Source: Gautieria morchelliformis
Taxonomy: Eukaryota > Basidiomycota > Agaricomycetes > Gomphales > Gomphaceae
DNA length: 64,000 nt
Reading direction: 5' to 3'
Assembly (NCBI GenBank): GCA_015179125.1
Contig: WHVA01000069.1
Location: 62,001-126,000 of the forward strand
The position numbers and the translations under genes were made by a program. Within the stretch, counting starts at the first letter, position 1. Every line of letters starts with the position of its first letter. The notes under the pieces are model-generated. The model searched no databases, was not told where the DNA came from, and was given only the letters and a program-made list of their open reading frames with translations. Shown one piece after another: positions 42,869-53,353 of this stretch.

Positions 42869-43590
42869 CGCACAGACTGAGGGGGAGTTAGTCACCCAGA
42901 GCAGTCAAAGTGGTGCTCGACATGACCAGCCACCTGCACCTCTGCCAGCCACACCACAAGTCGATCCTCTTGAAGGATTCAAGGTGCCAGATCCTCCAGA
43001 GGACCAGCCACAAGGTGGGGGACATCAGGTGCGGAAACCCTCCATGTACATATGGGACATCACTGATGGTGCAGCCAGCAGCACCGGTCACGTGAATGCC
43101 CCTATGTACCCTAAGGGCCTGCCCATCTCCCACCAGAAACATGGCCCTAGTGGTCCTAGAGGAGCTGGGAGAGGACAACGTGGAAGCTAAGGGGGTGATG
43201 TGTCACCCTCTCGAATTTTCAATGGCAGCAGCTGTGCACGTGGGAATTGACCCCATTAGTCTGGATGACGCACACTCCCATGAAGATTGGCTGCATTGGG
43301 ACATATCTATAAAGCAGGAGCTGGATCAGCATGAAAGAGTGAAAACGTGGGATCTAGTAAAACCCCAGATGGTGCAAACATGGTGGGAAGCAAGCTAGTC
43401 TTCCAGTACAAGCACAACGCCAGTGGCGAAGTTGTGAGTCGCAAGACAAGGCTCGTCGCGCAAGGATTCTTGCAAGCAGAAGGCATTGACTACAATGAGA
43501 CATTCTCACCCACTTCTAAGTTATCCACAATCCCTGTCATCGCTGTTGTGATAAACGCAACTATCCCATTTCAAATCATTTATATATAAA
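42869..43590 (+). pseudogene. Copia E linker/reverse transcriptase fragment
   Basis: Several frames carry collinear copia pol pieces: a linker with MYIWDITDG and MYPKGLPI, then DAHSHEDWLHWDISIKQELD and KTWDLVKP, then [16 protein letters not shown] and [20 protein letters not shown]. The frame changes and internal stops show decay. It ends before the catalytic VDD, shortly before an A-rich run (about 43600-43626). Confidence 0.7.
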
Positions 43591-43967
43591 AGAAACTAAT
43601 AAAGAAAGAAAAAAAAAAAAAAAAAGAAGATCAAAAAGAAACAGAAATGACACTTATGATAGACGTCGGCGCAGACGACGATCACACGAATTTACGACAT
43701 GCTATATTACCCATAGATCGGGTAATGTACAGAAGTTCGAGCATCGACCACGTGCGGCCGATCAGGGACGGCGCGCCTATCGAGTGATGGCATCGGCCAT
43801 GACGTCGACAGGCGCCAGGCCATAGGCACCGAGTGGGTGCGGGCACCAAACACCACAGAGGACAATAGACTGTGCAGGAATATAGGGTGCTGTGGAGCGA
43901 CTTGAGAATGTCATCTGCAGTACACATACTCAATTAGCTGCCCCACAGAAAGGGCACAGAGACAGCG
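43591..43967. other. A-rich run and unassigned spacer
   Basis: About 20 A residues interrupted by G (43600-43626) followed by GC-rich sequence with CGTCGGC/CGACGAT and GGCGCGCC motifs. No gene recognised. The A-run could mark a retroposed transcript end. Confidence 0.35.
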
Positions 43968-44612
43968 GCCCCATCTCCAAGCCCAGCATATATGCTGGGC
44001 AGGGTAAACTCAGTTCCATTTTTCTATTTGAACTCCATGACACATCTGACTGACTACTATCTTAACATCATGTGGACAGGGGCTTTGTATACTAGGTACA
44101 GATCTCTATTCCAAAGCCCAGACAATCCTAACACCATCCCCATCACCCCATGACTTTATGACTATAAATTAGTCACCCCTTAGTTACAAACAGCTTTTCG
44201 ACCCATCTGTCCAATATCTTGAGTACTGGTAGTTACTACTAATATAGTATAAATAGCTGGTACGAATGTATGAACGAAATCATCCAGAATCGATTATTCT
44301 GCCTCCTGAAATTACTGTAGTCTTGTTTGATAGCTACAGAGCTCAGATCTTGATAGTTTATTCCAAATCTTCGTCGAGGGTCTACTATCACTGTTTACTC
44401 TATACTATCTCAAAAGCGAACACTTTTGATCTGACTGTTCTTCAGATCGACACCAATCTTCTATCGACACGGTCACGTGACTCTCATTCATCAGTGCTGG
44501 ATGCGCCTCGAAAGGCTTAGTCAGCACACAGAAGAGGGGCGAACACAGTGGTTCCAGTCACTGAGCAATAGATTCTATTCGTTGAAAGGCACTAATTAAC
44601 ATCTTAATCTAA
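43968..44612 (+). repeat. Dispersed repeat F, copy 2
   Basis: Second copy of the repeat at 25664-26292. It starts at a perfect 20-bp palindrome (GCCCAGCATATATGCTGGGC) and includes CATGACACAT, TAGTATAAATAG and GGTCACGTGAC. Same orientation as copy 1. Confidence 0.7.
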
Positions 44613-44641
44613 AAAAAGATACCATATAAGCACTCAGTGTA

Positions 44642-45535
44642 AGGTAGAGGACACCCAAAACCGACACCCCATTACATAAGCATTTGGGCACCGTCGACAA
44701 TGGCTTACACGACGCAAGCCTGATCATATAATATAAATCTTTTTGCTAGAATCTTTTCCCATTCCATTGGGCTATCACTTGTTGCAGAGAATTTGTTGAA
44801 ATTCTGCAAACTGACAGTAGAGTAAGCTTGACAATGTGCAGGTGATAGAAAAATTAAATTAAAATTTCTATATTGGTTTTGAGTGTTTTGCAGCACTTTA
44901 CATTTTCTCAGAGGACGCAATTTTGCGCGTCACGTGATGACACATGACCTTGGCTAATCCCGCTGAAATTTTTTTCCTGAGCCACACAATGCTATTCCTG
45001 CTCGCTGCCAGTCTCAAAATCGATCCTATAATGACTCACAGGTCAGCCGCGGTGAAAAAAAGAATCCAGAACCTGCAAAAACTGCCGAAGTCAACAAAGA
45101 CCACCATTGAGGAGGTGCCGGATGAAGACTCAAGCTCAGACTTTATTACAGACCTGGAAGAAGACTCTGACGATGGGTGGGAGGAAGGTGACAATGAGAT
45201 AATTGGGAGGTTTCAGATCCTTGAGAATGAAGGGCTTGCAGAGTGGGATGAAGACGACCTGGAGGATGACGATGAGGAAGCCGCCACAGAGATCAAAAAC
45301 GATGCAGCGCTCTCACCGGTGATACCATGGTCATCGGATTCTTCCAAATTCTATACTACAGGAGCTGAAAGAGGCAGGAAGAGAGTGAATAAGTTAACTG
45401 GCTTGCCCTCTAATCCCCACCACTGCTGGGCCTGCACTAAATAAAAATAAAAATTTCCGACCTGCCGGATTTTGCGCTCACGTGACATAGACGCCCGTAT
45501 TACATAAGGGTGTCGGTTTTGGGTGTCCTCTACCT
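44642..45535. mobile_element. Small TA-flanked transposon with 28-bp inverted repeats
   Basis: 894-bp element flanked by TA (44640-44641, 45536-45537). The termini are perfect 28-bp inverted repeats beginning AGGTAGAGGACACCCAAAAC, each followed by a TTACATAA-like box. TCACGTGA lies inside near both ends (44930, 45478). It carries one open frame but no DDE catalytic domain, so it is probably a non-autonomous Tc1/mariner/pogo-type derivative. Confidence 0.85.
44944..45444 (+). CDS. Acidic hypothetical protein in the TA-flanked element
   Basis: 166 aa from MTLANPAEIFF, or 137 aa from the internal MTHRSAAVKKRIQNLQKL. A basic N-terminal segment is followed by a long acidic tract (DEDSSSDF, EEDSDDGWEEGD, DEDDLEDDDEEA) and a short tail ending CWACTK. 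It resembles the N-terminal region of some fungal DDE transposases, suggesting an internal deletion that kept the first exon. No catalytic motif. The first 29 residues are hydrophobic and may not be translated. Confidence 0.5.
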   Translation: MTLANPAEIFFLSHTMLFLLAASLKIDPIMTHRSAAVKKRIQNLQKLPKSTKTTIEEVPDEDSSSDFITDLEEDSDDGWEEGDNEIIGRFQILENEGLAEWDEDDLEDDDEEAATEIKNDAALSPVIPWSSDSSKFYTTGAERGRKRVNKLTGLPSNPHHCWACTK

Positions 45536-45537
45536 TA

Positions 45538-46036
45538 GTTGGTGAAATAAACCAGTCCATGACAATGCACCTTTGAGTAACAGCATGTGCAGAAATTCAT
45601 TCAGGAAGCAGACACTCCACAGAAGCATGTCACTGAGGTTCCACTCATGGTGGAACAGGCTTTCATAGAACACCTTCCACTCATTGGGTGGAGCAGGACG
45701 GGGTCCATGTGGGTGAGTGTGAGACAGTGTGTGCACCAGAGTGCAGGAGTGTGCATGTGCTTCTGCCACTTGTGCGGGATGAGCTTAGTGCAAACCCAGC
45801 ACACTGATGAGGTTGAACACACTTTTTGCATATTTTTCAAGCCAGAGGATCTGTGAAGATATGTCACCAGGAAGACACACTATGGGGTGTGTACTTAAGA
45901 AGCGTCATTAAATATCAACAATTCCCAGGGGAAGAATGCGCAGCTGCACACACACATTGCTCACCATGGGACAGGGCACCAATGGCCATGATTGGGTGCT
46001 GCGTGGATGACAGGTGATGGGGCCTGTTACAGCATG
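45538..46036. other. Unassigned spacer
   Basis: No gene or repeat recognised. Short frames on both strands (for example 45530-45769 minus, 45587-45856 plus) lack motifs. Confidence 0.35.
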
Positions 46037-46041
46037 GTCCC

Positions 46042-46261
46042 TGTTGGAATCTGGAGATCCCAGTGGCACTTCAGTGCGATGACATGTCCCACTGGCGCAG
46101 ACAACAGGTGCACAAAGTAGAAGTGACAAAGGTCGAGAAGAGTAGAAAAGACAAAGGAAAGAGTTATAATTAGTATAGGATCTCATGTATTTAAGGCAGC
46201 GACATTCAGTTGCTGCAGGTCATCGAATCTACTACCTAATACTCTAATTCTACTTCAACCT
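46042..46261 (+). repeat. Solo LTR of copia family B
   Basis: 220 bp starting TGTTGGAATC and ending CTTCAACCT, with a perfect 5-bp duplication GTCCC (46037-46041, 46262-46266). Shares CATGTATTTAAGG, CATCGAATCTAC and ATTCTACTTC with the LTR at 10014-10236 but is otherwise diverged. Confidence 0.83.
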
Positions 46262-46266
46262 GTCCC

Positions 46267-47523
46267 AAGTGCTGCATGACAATGGGAAACAGGGTGGGGC
46301 ACAGATCAGCATGCAAGTAGACAGTGGGGTACAGTGATACAGTGAGGGAGGCCTTGAGCTGGTGAATTTCAGCCCCGGATAGTGAGTGAGAGTGCTCACC
46401 TCAAAGGAGGAGCGAGTGGTGATGAGGTTCTTCACGGAACTTGATGGTGCACCAATGGCTGGCACTTGGCGTTGGGTGCAAGTAATGTCCAATGGGACGT
46501 GTTGAACGACAGTGCCACATGTTGTGTGACAACATGCAACAGCATGCAGTGCCGATCGAGGGTGGGTGGGAGTAGGCGCGAGTGCTTCAAATGGTAGTTG
46601 CCAACATTGACTGAAAGTCAGCGGCAGTTGATGCTGGGTGGCATCAGGCCTGGTGAGCCATGTATTACTGACAATGCAGCGATGGCAGCGATACCATGCT
46701 GATTCAGGCAGAGCTTGTTTGGGTGTTTGTCATGCTGCAGTAATTAAGAGCAGCATGACTCATCCTTCTTTAGAACAAAGGGAGAAGCTCACGGGCATCC
46801 AAGAGTTCTCATGAATGAATATCCTGAGTAGCCTAGGCCCGTGTCTGCATGCAGCAGTCGCATGCAAAAGCCCTCAGCAAGACAACCTGCCTACATGCGC
46901 CCTTACAACGTGTCTCGTTAATTTTAGATACGCGATCTCACATCCCAATATTGGGCCTTGAAGAGATCCGACACTAAAGTCAATGTCTACTTATTTATTT
47001 ACCTGAGCTCAGCTTCATGTGGCTGCCCCAATAAGGGAGTTTAAACTCCTCGAATGCAACCGCATTCCGTTCTCGCGATCTGCAGGCGAATATCGTTATT
47101 ATTATCGCCTGGGACAATGAGGACGAAGGCTCCGGCGTGCAGCAGAGAGCATTTTCGCAAGAATTGACAAAAGTTGTGGATGTCACAGAAGAGAGACGGC
47201 CGAAACAGCACGAAAATCACGAGTACGGTAATGGTATGTATGATCGATTAGCATTGCCCTGTGACTAACAACCATATCTACCCGTGTCTGAGCTCTGGGG
47301 GGACAATTAAGTAACCAAATTGCAACAAGTCACTATCAGTCAGGCCTTCAGCATACTGGTAAATGGAGCATCTCTGAAATTGTATATACATGCACCAAAT
47401 AAGCATTTATTTGTCTACAGAGCCTACTTTATCGGGTTTTGTGATTGTCAGATGATCTGTCGACATCTGACAACTAGCAAGAAAGTCTATCAGGGAAATT
47501 ATGTACATATTCTTCACATCTGC
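46267..47523. other. Spacer between the transposon island and the host gene block
   Basis: No supported gene. Short frames without motifs, including a plus-strand stretch near 47095-47225 (WDNEDEGSGVQQRAF) that might be an exon relic. The island of mobile DNA ends here. Confidence 0.4.
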
Positions 47524-50500
47524 CTAACTGCCACCAACGCCGTCGCCGCCGTCGCGTATGTTACGTTTGCGCAATCTGCTTTTGCGTGCTCTCGTTAGGG
47601 ACGTTCTTTTGTCTGGTGGTGGGATAAAGCCCAAAACGGCTGTCACGGTCTCGTTGGCCTCGTCAGCGTCCAGGGTGACATCGTTCATGCGCGGTGATGT
47701 CGGTTCACCAGAACTACGCGTAGGCGACGGTGGCACATGAACTGTGTCGCTACTGACAGGTATCTGTAATCCACGTTTGGCAAGTTGTTCCTCAGTCTCA
47801 GTGAACAAAACGGGTTGAGGCGAATGATAGAAGGAGATGCCAAGCTGCCGACAATAGAAATGTGCAGCAGCGAGGAAGGCTGTCTTGCGGGCGTTGCGTA
47901 AACTCCAGTCTTGCCAGGTTCTAGGGCCAAATGTATATGAATCGGACGAAGAAAGTAGACGAGGAGTCGCACCCGTTATGTACCATGCCCAAAGTGAGTT
48001 CCAAACAACGCTGGTAGTCAATTTTCTGCAGTGTCACAGCGGTGTTCGGCTCAAACCATCGATTTTCTTCGGTAGCCAGCCAGTCATTCATGTGCTTCTC
48101 TAGCAGATCAAGCTTGTCTAATGGAGTTCGCCATGCAACCTGCAGGGTCAGATTCTCGAACATTTTCTGGAAAGGTTTAGAAAATGATCAGCAAAACTAA
48201 AGGGAAGGGCCATACCCCACTGCGTTGCACATTTGTTATGAACTTGGTGAACAATTGAGAATTGAAGTAGTATGTTTCTGTGCCATCTGCTCGTATGAAA
48301 GTGGTCTGCCAACGAATTCAGTGACGAGTTTTGGCTGGTTTAAGACTTGTCTACCGCGAATAGCCCCATCTGTTTGACAACAAGATTCTCAACTTCGAGT
48401 AGTCAATAACAAGGGGAATCTGGATATGACATGTTATACACATACTGTCAATAAACACTCGGTCCCCCGTGTCAAAAGGACTGCTGCCTATCAGTACAAT
48501 TCATAGCCGAAACGGTGTTCAAACCCACTGGGTGACGAATATAAAGATTACGGCATCAAAGGCCTGCGACTTACTTAGCCCCAAGCTAATATGCACCAAT
48601 ACCACTCACCGAGCTGGCCGCATTCTTGAAAATGAAACTCGCAGCAATTCCAATCTAACACCTGGTGTGAGATTCGTTTCATTGTGAGCACCCAATAGCG
48701 CACCGTATAAAACGACGTTAAGGAGGTACCGATAGCAATATTGAACACGGACAACGAGACTAAACACACCATGGCATTAATGACACTAACCAAATTTATT
48801 GACGATAAAATACTCACTAAAGAATAAGATGACCATTGCAAATAAGAGCATGATTCTATCAAGAGTCCTGAGCGCATTGCTGACGTCGCGCAAGCTTCTA
48901 CTCAGTGCTCGACGCTCTTTGTACACTTTCAGGATTTTTGTCTTGATTTCTGCGCGAGAGATGTCGCCATTATTATCGTTGTCGAAGACCCTGAAAGCAT
49001 CTTCGGCATCCACTTTTCTGGTATAGGCTGGATAGAGATCGGATGGAATGAGATACTTCCGGTGGTGGTCTGCTTTGAATGCAACATATATTGACCTAGC
49101 GAGGCGCTGGAGAACATGTTAAAGAGACTTGTATTGTGATCAAGATACGCTGGTGCCGTACCTTTGCTTCGTGCGCGGAATTTATTTTCCAACCCAATAC
49201 AGATGTTTCGTTTTCTTTGCCCTTGATATTCCTCGCATCATGCATTACGGCAGTCTTAAGCACTTTGGCGGCCTGCATCACTACAGCCGAGTCCTCCTCA
49301 TGGGCACGATTTGGATGTGACTTCGCCCTTCCCGACTTAGTATTATTACCTGAATCGAAGCCATGCGTCGCGGGTGGGTAAGTATGCGGATCATGGTGAT
49401 GGTAAGGCTGGTCCGCTGGTGTGGTAGTTGTGGTACTGTCGCTGGTGCTTGACGAACTCTGCCTCGACGAAAAGCCTAAGGGGAAGATCCAGTTTCTTCG
49501 CTCTTTCCCTTTCTTTAACTGCGGGCCACCGTGCCCCATGCCTTCTTCGATGTCCCCAGCATGTCCTTCATCGTCGGATAAGATATCCGCTGTCGCAGAG
49601 CGACTCAGTGGTGTATGACGGTGGAGTAATTCTTGCTTCTCGCTGACCATGCCGCTGCCAATGCTGAAGCCTGCCTTGTCGTGGGGGGGAGAAGACGCAA
49701 ATCCGGCTAATGAGAATACAGGGCGATGAGACGAAGGCTTAGGTGTGTGCCTCTTGGGGCGATAACCACGAAGATGATCAATCACTTTCAGGTCGCGCTT
49801 CAAGGTCTCCAAGCGGTCGTTGAACGCCTTGCGATGGAAAGCGAATGCAATCATGTGAGCCAACATCTTTTCTATAGAGAGAACAAGAGTGAAGAAGAAA
49901 AGAAATTGAATTGCTTGATGCGTCTAAAAACTGACCACGTTAGTCCTCATTCTCGGAAGAGGATATGGCGCTGACCCTGGGTGTGTATGGTGCGTGACTC
50001 TTGGATTCGTCGTGCTGGTTGTACAAATGGTATATGCCATTAAATACGACAATCCAACTGACCCAACCCGAGGCGCCGTAAAGAACAGGTTTTATTTTGT
50101 CTTTGGCAGCGTTATAAAGTTCGACTCGGGACCGCACGGTTTCACTGATTTCACCCCATATAAGACCGATGACCGCGTTGCAGATGATAGGAACAATATC
50201 CACAATCATGGCAAGGTACCAAGACAGGAGAAGATTTGCAGCGGCCCAGTACAACCATGCGGAGACATTGTCGGTAATGTACTGGCGGTGTTCCGTGGGA
50301 TTTGGGATAAGGTAATGAAAATGAAGAACGAGTGGGACGGTAACAATGACTGCAGCGAGCAGGGTCGAGCCGACGAGTGTGGAAAGAAAGAAAGTGGCAA
50401 TCCTAAGGGAGAATGAGGAACATGGTAGATCATCCCATATTTTGATGCGACATACCTCTTAGGGCCCCATCCTTTCCGAGTATTTTCGCCTCCTGCTTTG

Positions 50501-50736
50501 TGCTCAAACCTTGCCTCCTCGTCTACAAGATCCTCGTCAGTACTCCAATCATATGTCTCCTCGAAGTCTTCATCATCCGATGCAGCAATGGAATATGCTC
50601 TGGCAGTATTCTCCTCGACGGATTTTCGATCCGTACGACGTAGATCAAACTTGTCAGGGTAGTGAACAGAAGGTTTCTTGGCATCAAGCTCCGTCTCCTT
50701 GCGAGAACTATCTGCGCTGTCGTCAAAGGTGACCAT
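47524..50736 (-). CDS. MscS-type mechanosensitive channel with EF-hand (Msy1/Msy2-like)
   Basis: A multi-exon gene for a fungal MscS-family channel, known in fission yeast to sit in the ER and control calcium during hypo-osmotic shock. The start at 50736 (MVTFDDSADSSRKETELD) gives an acidic cytosolic N-terminus ending GWGPKR. Exon 50411 downward holds membrane segments (LVGSTLLAAVIVTVPLVLHF, YWAAANLLLSWYLAMIVDIV), then FLFFFTLVLSIEKMLAHMIA, a long Ser/His-rich loop, and an EF-hand with DNDNNGDISRAE. More membrane segments (IMLLFAMVILFF, SLSVFNIAIGTSL) lead to the MscS core: FDAVIFIFVTHP, FDTGDRVFID, ENLVVKQMGLFA, TETYYFNSQLFTKFIT. The C-terminal exon contains YHSPQPVLFTETEE and ends GGDGVGGS. 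No break was seen. An upstream Met at 50853 is possible. Divergent from AP-3 mu. Confidence 0.88.
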
Positions 50737-51350
50737 GGCACGGCCAAATGGAATATAATTTGACTCTTTCTGACGGTGAGGAAAAATCCAGATAGGTATA
50801 AGTATATGGCGAGTAGCGATTCCCTCCAAGGCACCAGCTACTTCCTGTAGCACGACGCACCCTCAGTCACCCATAGCAACTATATAACGCGAAGTGGGGC
50901 GAGCAGTGGAGCAGGTGGAGCCTTTAGTACGTAAGCACGAGAGCTGCCGCCTTGGTATGACCATTGGTTTGAAGTCTGACTTCCCAGCAAGATGGATGAA
51001 GATGTACTAATAACTTACTAGACATACAAAGGATCAGACCTGCAGATCGCAAGGTCAAAATTTCCGTATTCAGCGTCGTGGTAAAAGAAATTCTCACGTG
51101 GAGAGAAGCGTGGACAGCGGACGCGAGGGGGTTTTAGAACCAAAGATCATACAATAGGCAATAGTAGTATGGCGAGCGATAACTGCGGCCAATTTAAACA
51201 CACTCAGCATAATATTTTCGAATATGAGCCCGGAAGGATGGGGCCAAACTCTTCAAGCTTCAAGTTGAGAGAGTGCGCGGAAGCTCGTCGCAACCGCTCA
51301 GCGGCCCTGAACTGACGTTTAGACGGGTCACATGACCGCGTCCGACAAGC
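50737..51350. promoter_or_regulatory. Shared divergent promoter region
   Basis: 614 bp between the start codons of the MscS channel (-) and AP-3 mu (+). It includes GGGTCACATGACCG (51326-51339), close to the CACGTG-type octamer seen elsewhere, 11 bp before the AP-3 mu ATG. No further site was defined. Confidence 0.5.
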
Positions 51351-53112
51351 ATGCCTATTGAAGGTCTCATCATCTTAGATGAAACCGGGTGCGTACATTA
51401 CTGTAGTTATATTGCTTGGCTTTATGTATTCACCGCGCCTTTGACCTCTGTTGAAAAGTCGCCCAATCATTCAGACAAACTTCCGCAATACCTCTACATC
51501 GTACCCACTCCTACACGTCGACACTTTCAATGACGCACATGCAAAGTCACAGTCGGGTCAAGTCGACCCCGTCCTCTATGTGATGGGTCATAATGGTCCT
51601 TCAGCATGCTGCCATATCGAATGCGGTGGTTTGAGGTTCTTGGCTCCAGTCAGCAGCGAAAGTGAGCGAGCACAATCACTGCTAATCAACTAGCTTACGC
51701 CCTTGCGAGTCCATAGTGGACCCGCTCTTTGTCTTTGCGTTTCTTCAACGATTTGTGGAGATTCTCCAGGATTACCTGGGAGAGGTCTCAGCCTCAAGTT
51801 TAAAAGATAATTTCGACGTCGTTTACCAGGTATGTGCTACTGTCGAGGCCCGCTATAAGTTTTCATGCTCCCACAAAGCTTCTTGAGGAAATGGTTGATG
51901 ACGGCTATCCTCTTACGACGGAATCTAGCGCACTTCGAGACATTGTCCTCCCACCTTCCTTCGTGAACAAGATCTTGTCTGTAGCTGGTGTTGCTGGACT
52001 AGCAAAATCCACTGCAACACCTTTTGCCTCTCCAATACCATGGCGGAAAGCAGGAATAAAATACAATGCTAATGAAATATATTTCGACGTCGTGGAGGAA
52101 CTCGATGCAATTGTCAGCAGGTAAGAAGTCGGTCTTCTCAAAGCATTGCTGGACAAGTATGACCTCTATTAGAACTGGAATAGTGGTATCCAGTACTGTG
52201 TGGGGGAAGATCAAGGCAAACTGCCGGCTATCGGGTAAGACTTCTATCTGCCACTCCTGTCACGTCTTTTAAGCATGTTGCGCCAGGCACGCCCGATCTC
52301 CTTCTTACATTTTCTAATGCCCAAGTACTTAGCGACTGTTCCTTTCATCCTTGTGTCCGGTAAGAGAACGTTATGTTTCCTTCCGACCACATCGTAACAG
52401 CGACTGCTGCAGGTTACAAAAATGGACAAGAGATAAAGCACTTTCCTTCGTTCCACCGGACAGATACTTCACTTTATTAGAATATCGCTTTTCTCCATCG
52501 GCTGGCATCGCTGCGGCTCAGCCAATACCCCCACCTTTGACTATGAAACCCGTTGTTACCATTACCGAGAATGGCGGTGAGAGCATATAGTTTATTGACC
52601 ACGGGCAGTCGACTGATTATATGATCAGGTATGATCGATCTAACTTTGAAGTCACATGTTTCCGGGAAGATCTTAGAAAGCACCTGTATCGAACTTTATC
52701 TTGGCGTCGGTGCAACCAGTGCTAGCTGTATCGTTTCCTCTGGAAGCACTTGGGGATATGACCCTACAAAACTGGTCCGTTCTTTCTTCCCAATTACCAG
52801 CATTCATCTTATGCTCTGTTGCAGCTTCTCCGTTGGGAGATCGCGTCAATATCGCCACTGTCTACTCATACCCTCCGTGGTACATTCACATCTACGTGGG
52901 TATCCTAACAACCTTCAACTTAATAGTAATCATCGTGCATTCCCAGGGCGTTGCACCCACGACCAGCACGGGCCTTTAAGGCTACCTTTGAAATCCAGCA
53001 GCATAGCTTCTCATCCCTCAAAATCGACCAACTGAAGGTAACACAGGAGTTATATAAGCCCTATAAAGGCGTGCGAGGGCAGGTTTGCGGAACAGTCGAG
53101 TTTAGATGGTAG
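51351..53112 (+). CDS. APM3: AP-3 complex subunit mu
   Basis: Medium subunit of the AP-3 adaptor, which sorts cargo from Golgi or endosomes to the vacuole and recognises tyrosine signals. Ten exons with GT-AG introns close in frame: 51351-51388, 51459-51661, 51717-51829, 51879-52120, 52173-52234, 52287-52359, 52413-52576, 52629-52774, 52825-52895 and 52947-53112, 1278 nt or 425 aa. The N-terminal longin part reads MPIEGLIILDETGRP and PLFVFAFLQRFVEILQDYLG. The mu-homology domain starts near NEIYFDVVEELDAIV and includes TPDLLLTFSN, LSFVPPDRYFTLLEYRF and LKSHVSGKILESTCIELYL, and ends YKPYKGVRGQVCGTVEFRW. The length is usual for the family. The exon 9 donor is GTGGGT, the only choice that keeps frame. 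Confidence 0.93.
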
Positions 53113-53353
53113 CATACAAGTAATGTATAGTACGTTTTAGTCAATGGTTGAAACTTTTCCGAAATTCCAAATCAGTCACGCCCGTCGGAGTCGAAAAGTC
53201 TTCAGCTTTACCCCTCAAGGCAACTGGCAAAGCAGTGAAACTTTTTTGAGTTGTCACAGAGTTGGGATACTTGTATCCGGTGAGGTTTAACAGTACACTC
53301 GACACTAGCACCCTAGGAGCAGATCGTAACAAATCGAGGCTTGGAAGGAGAAC

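Noticed and set aside
43591-43640. A-run as the poly(A) tail of a LINE
   Set aside because: No LINE reverse transcriptase or target duplication was found near it; it stays unassigned.
47095-47225. Possible plus-strand exon (WDNEDEGSGVQQRAF)
   Set aside because: Too short, no partner exon and no family recognised.
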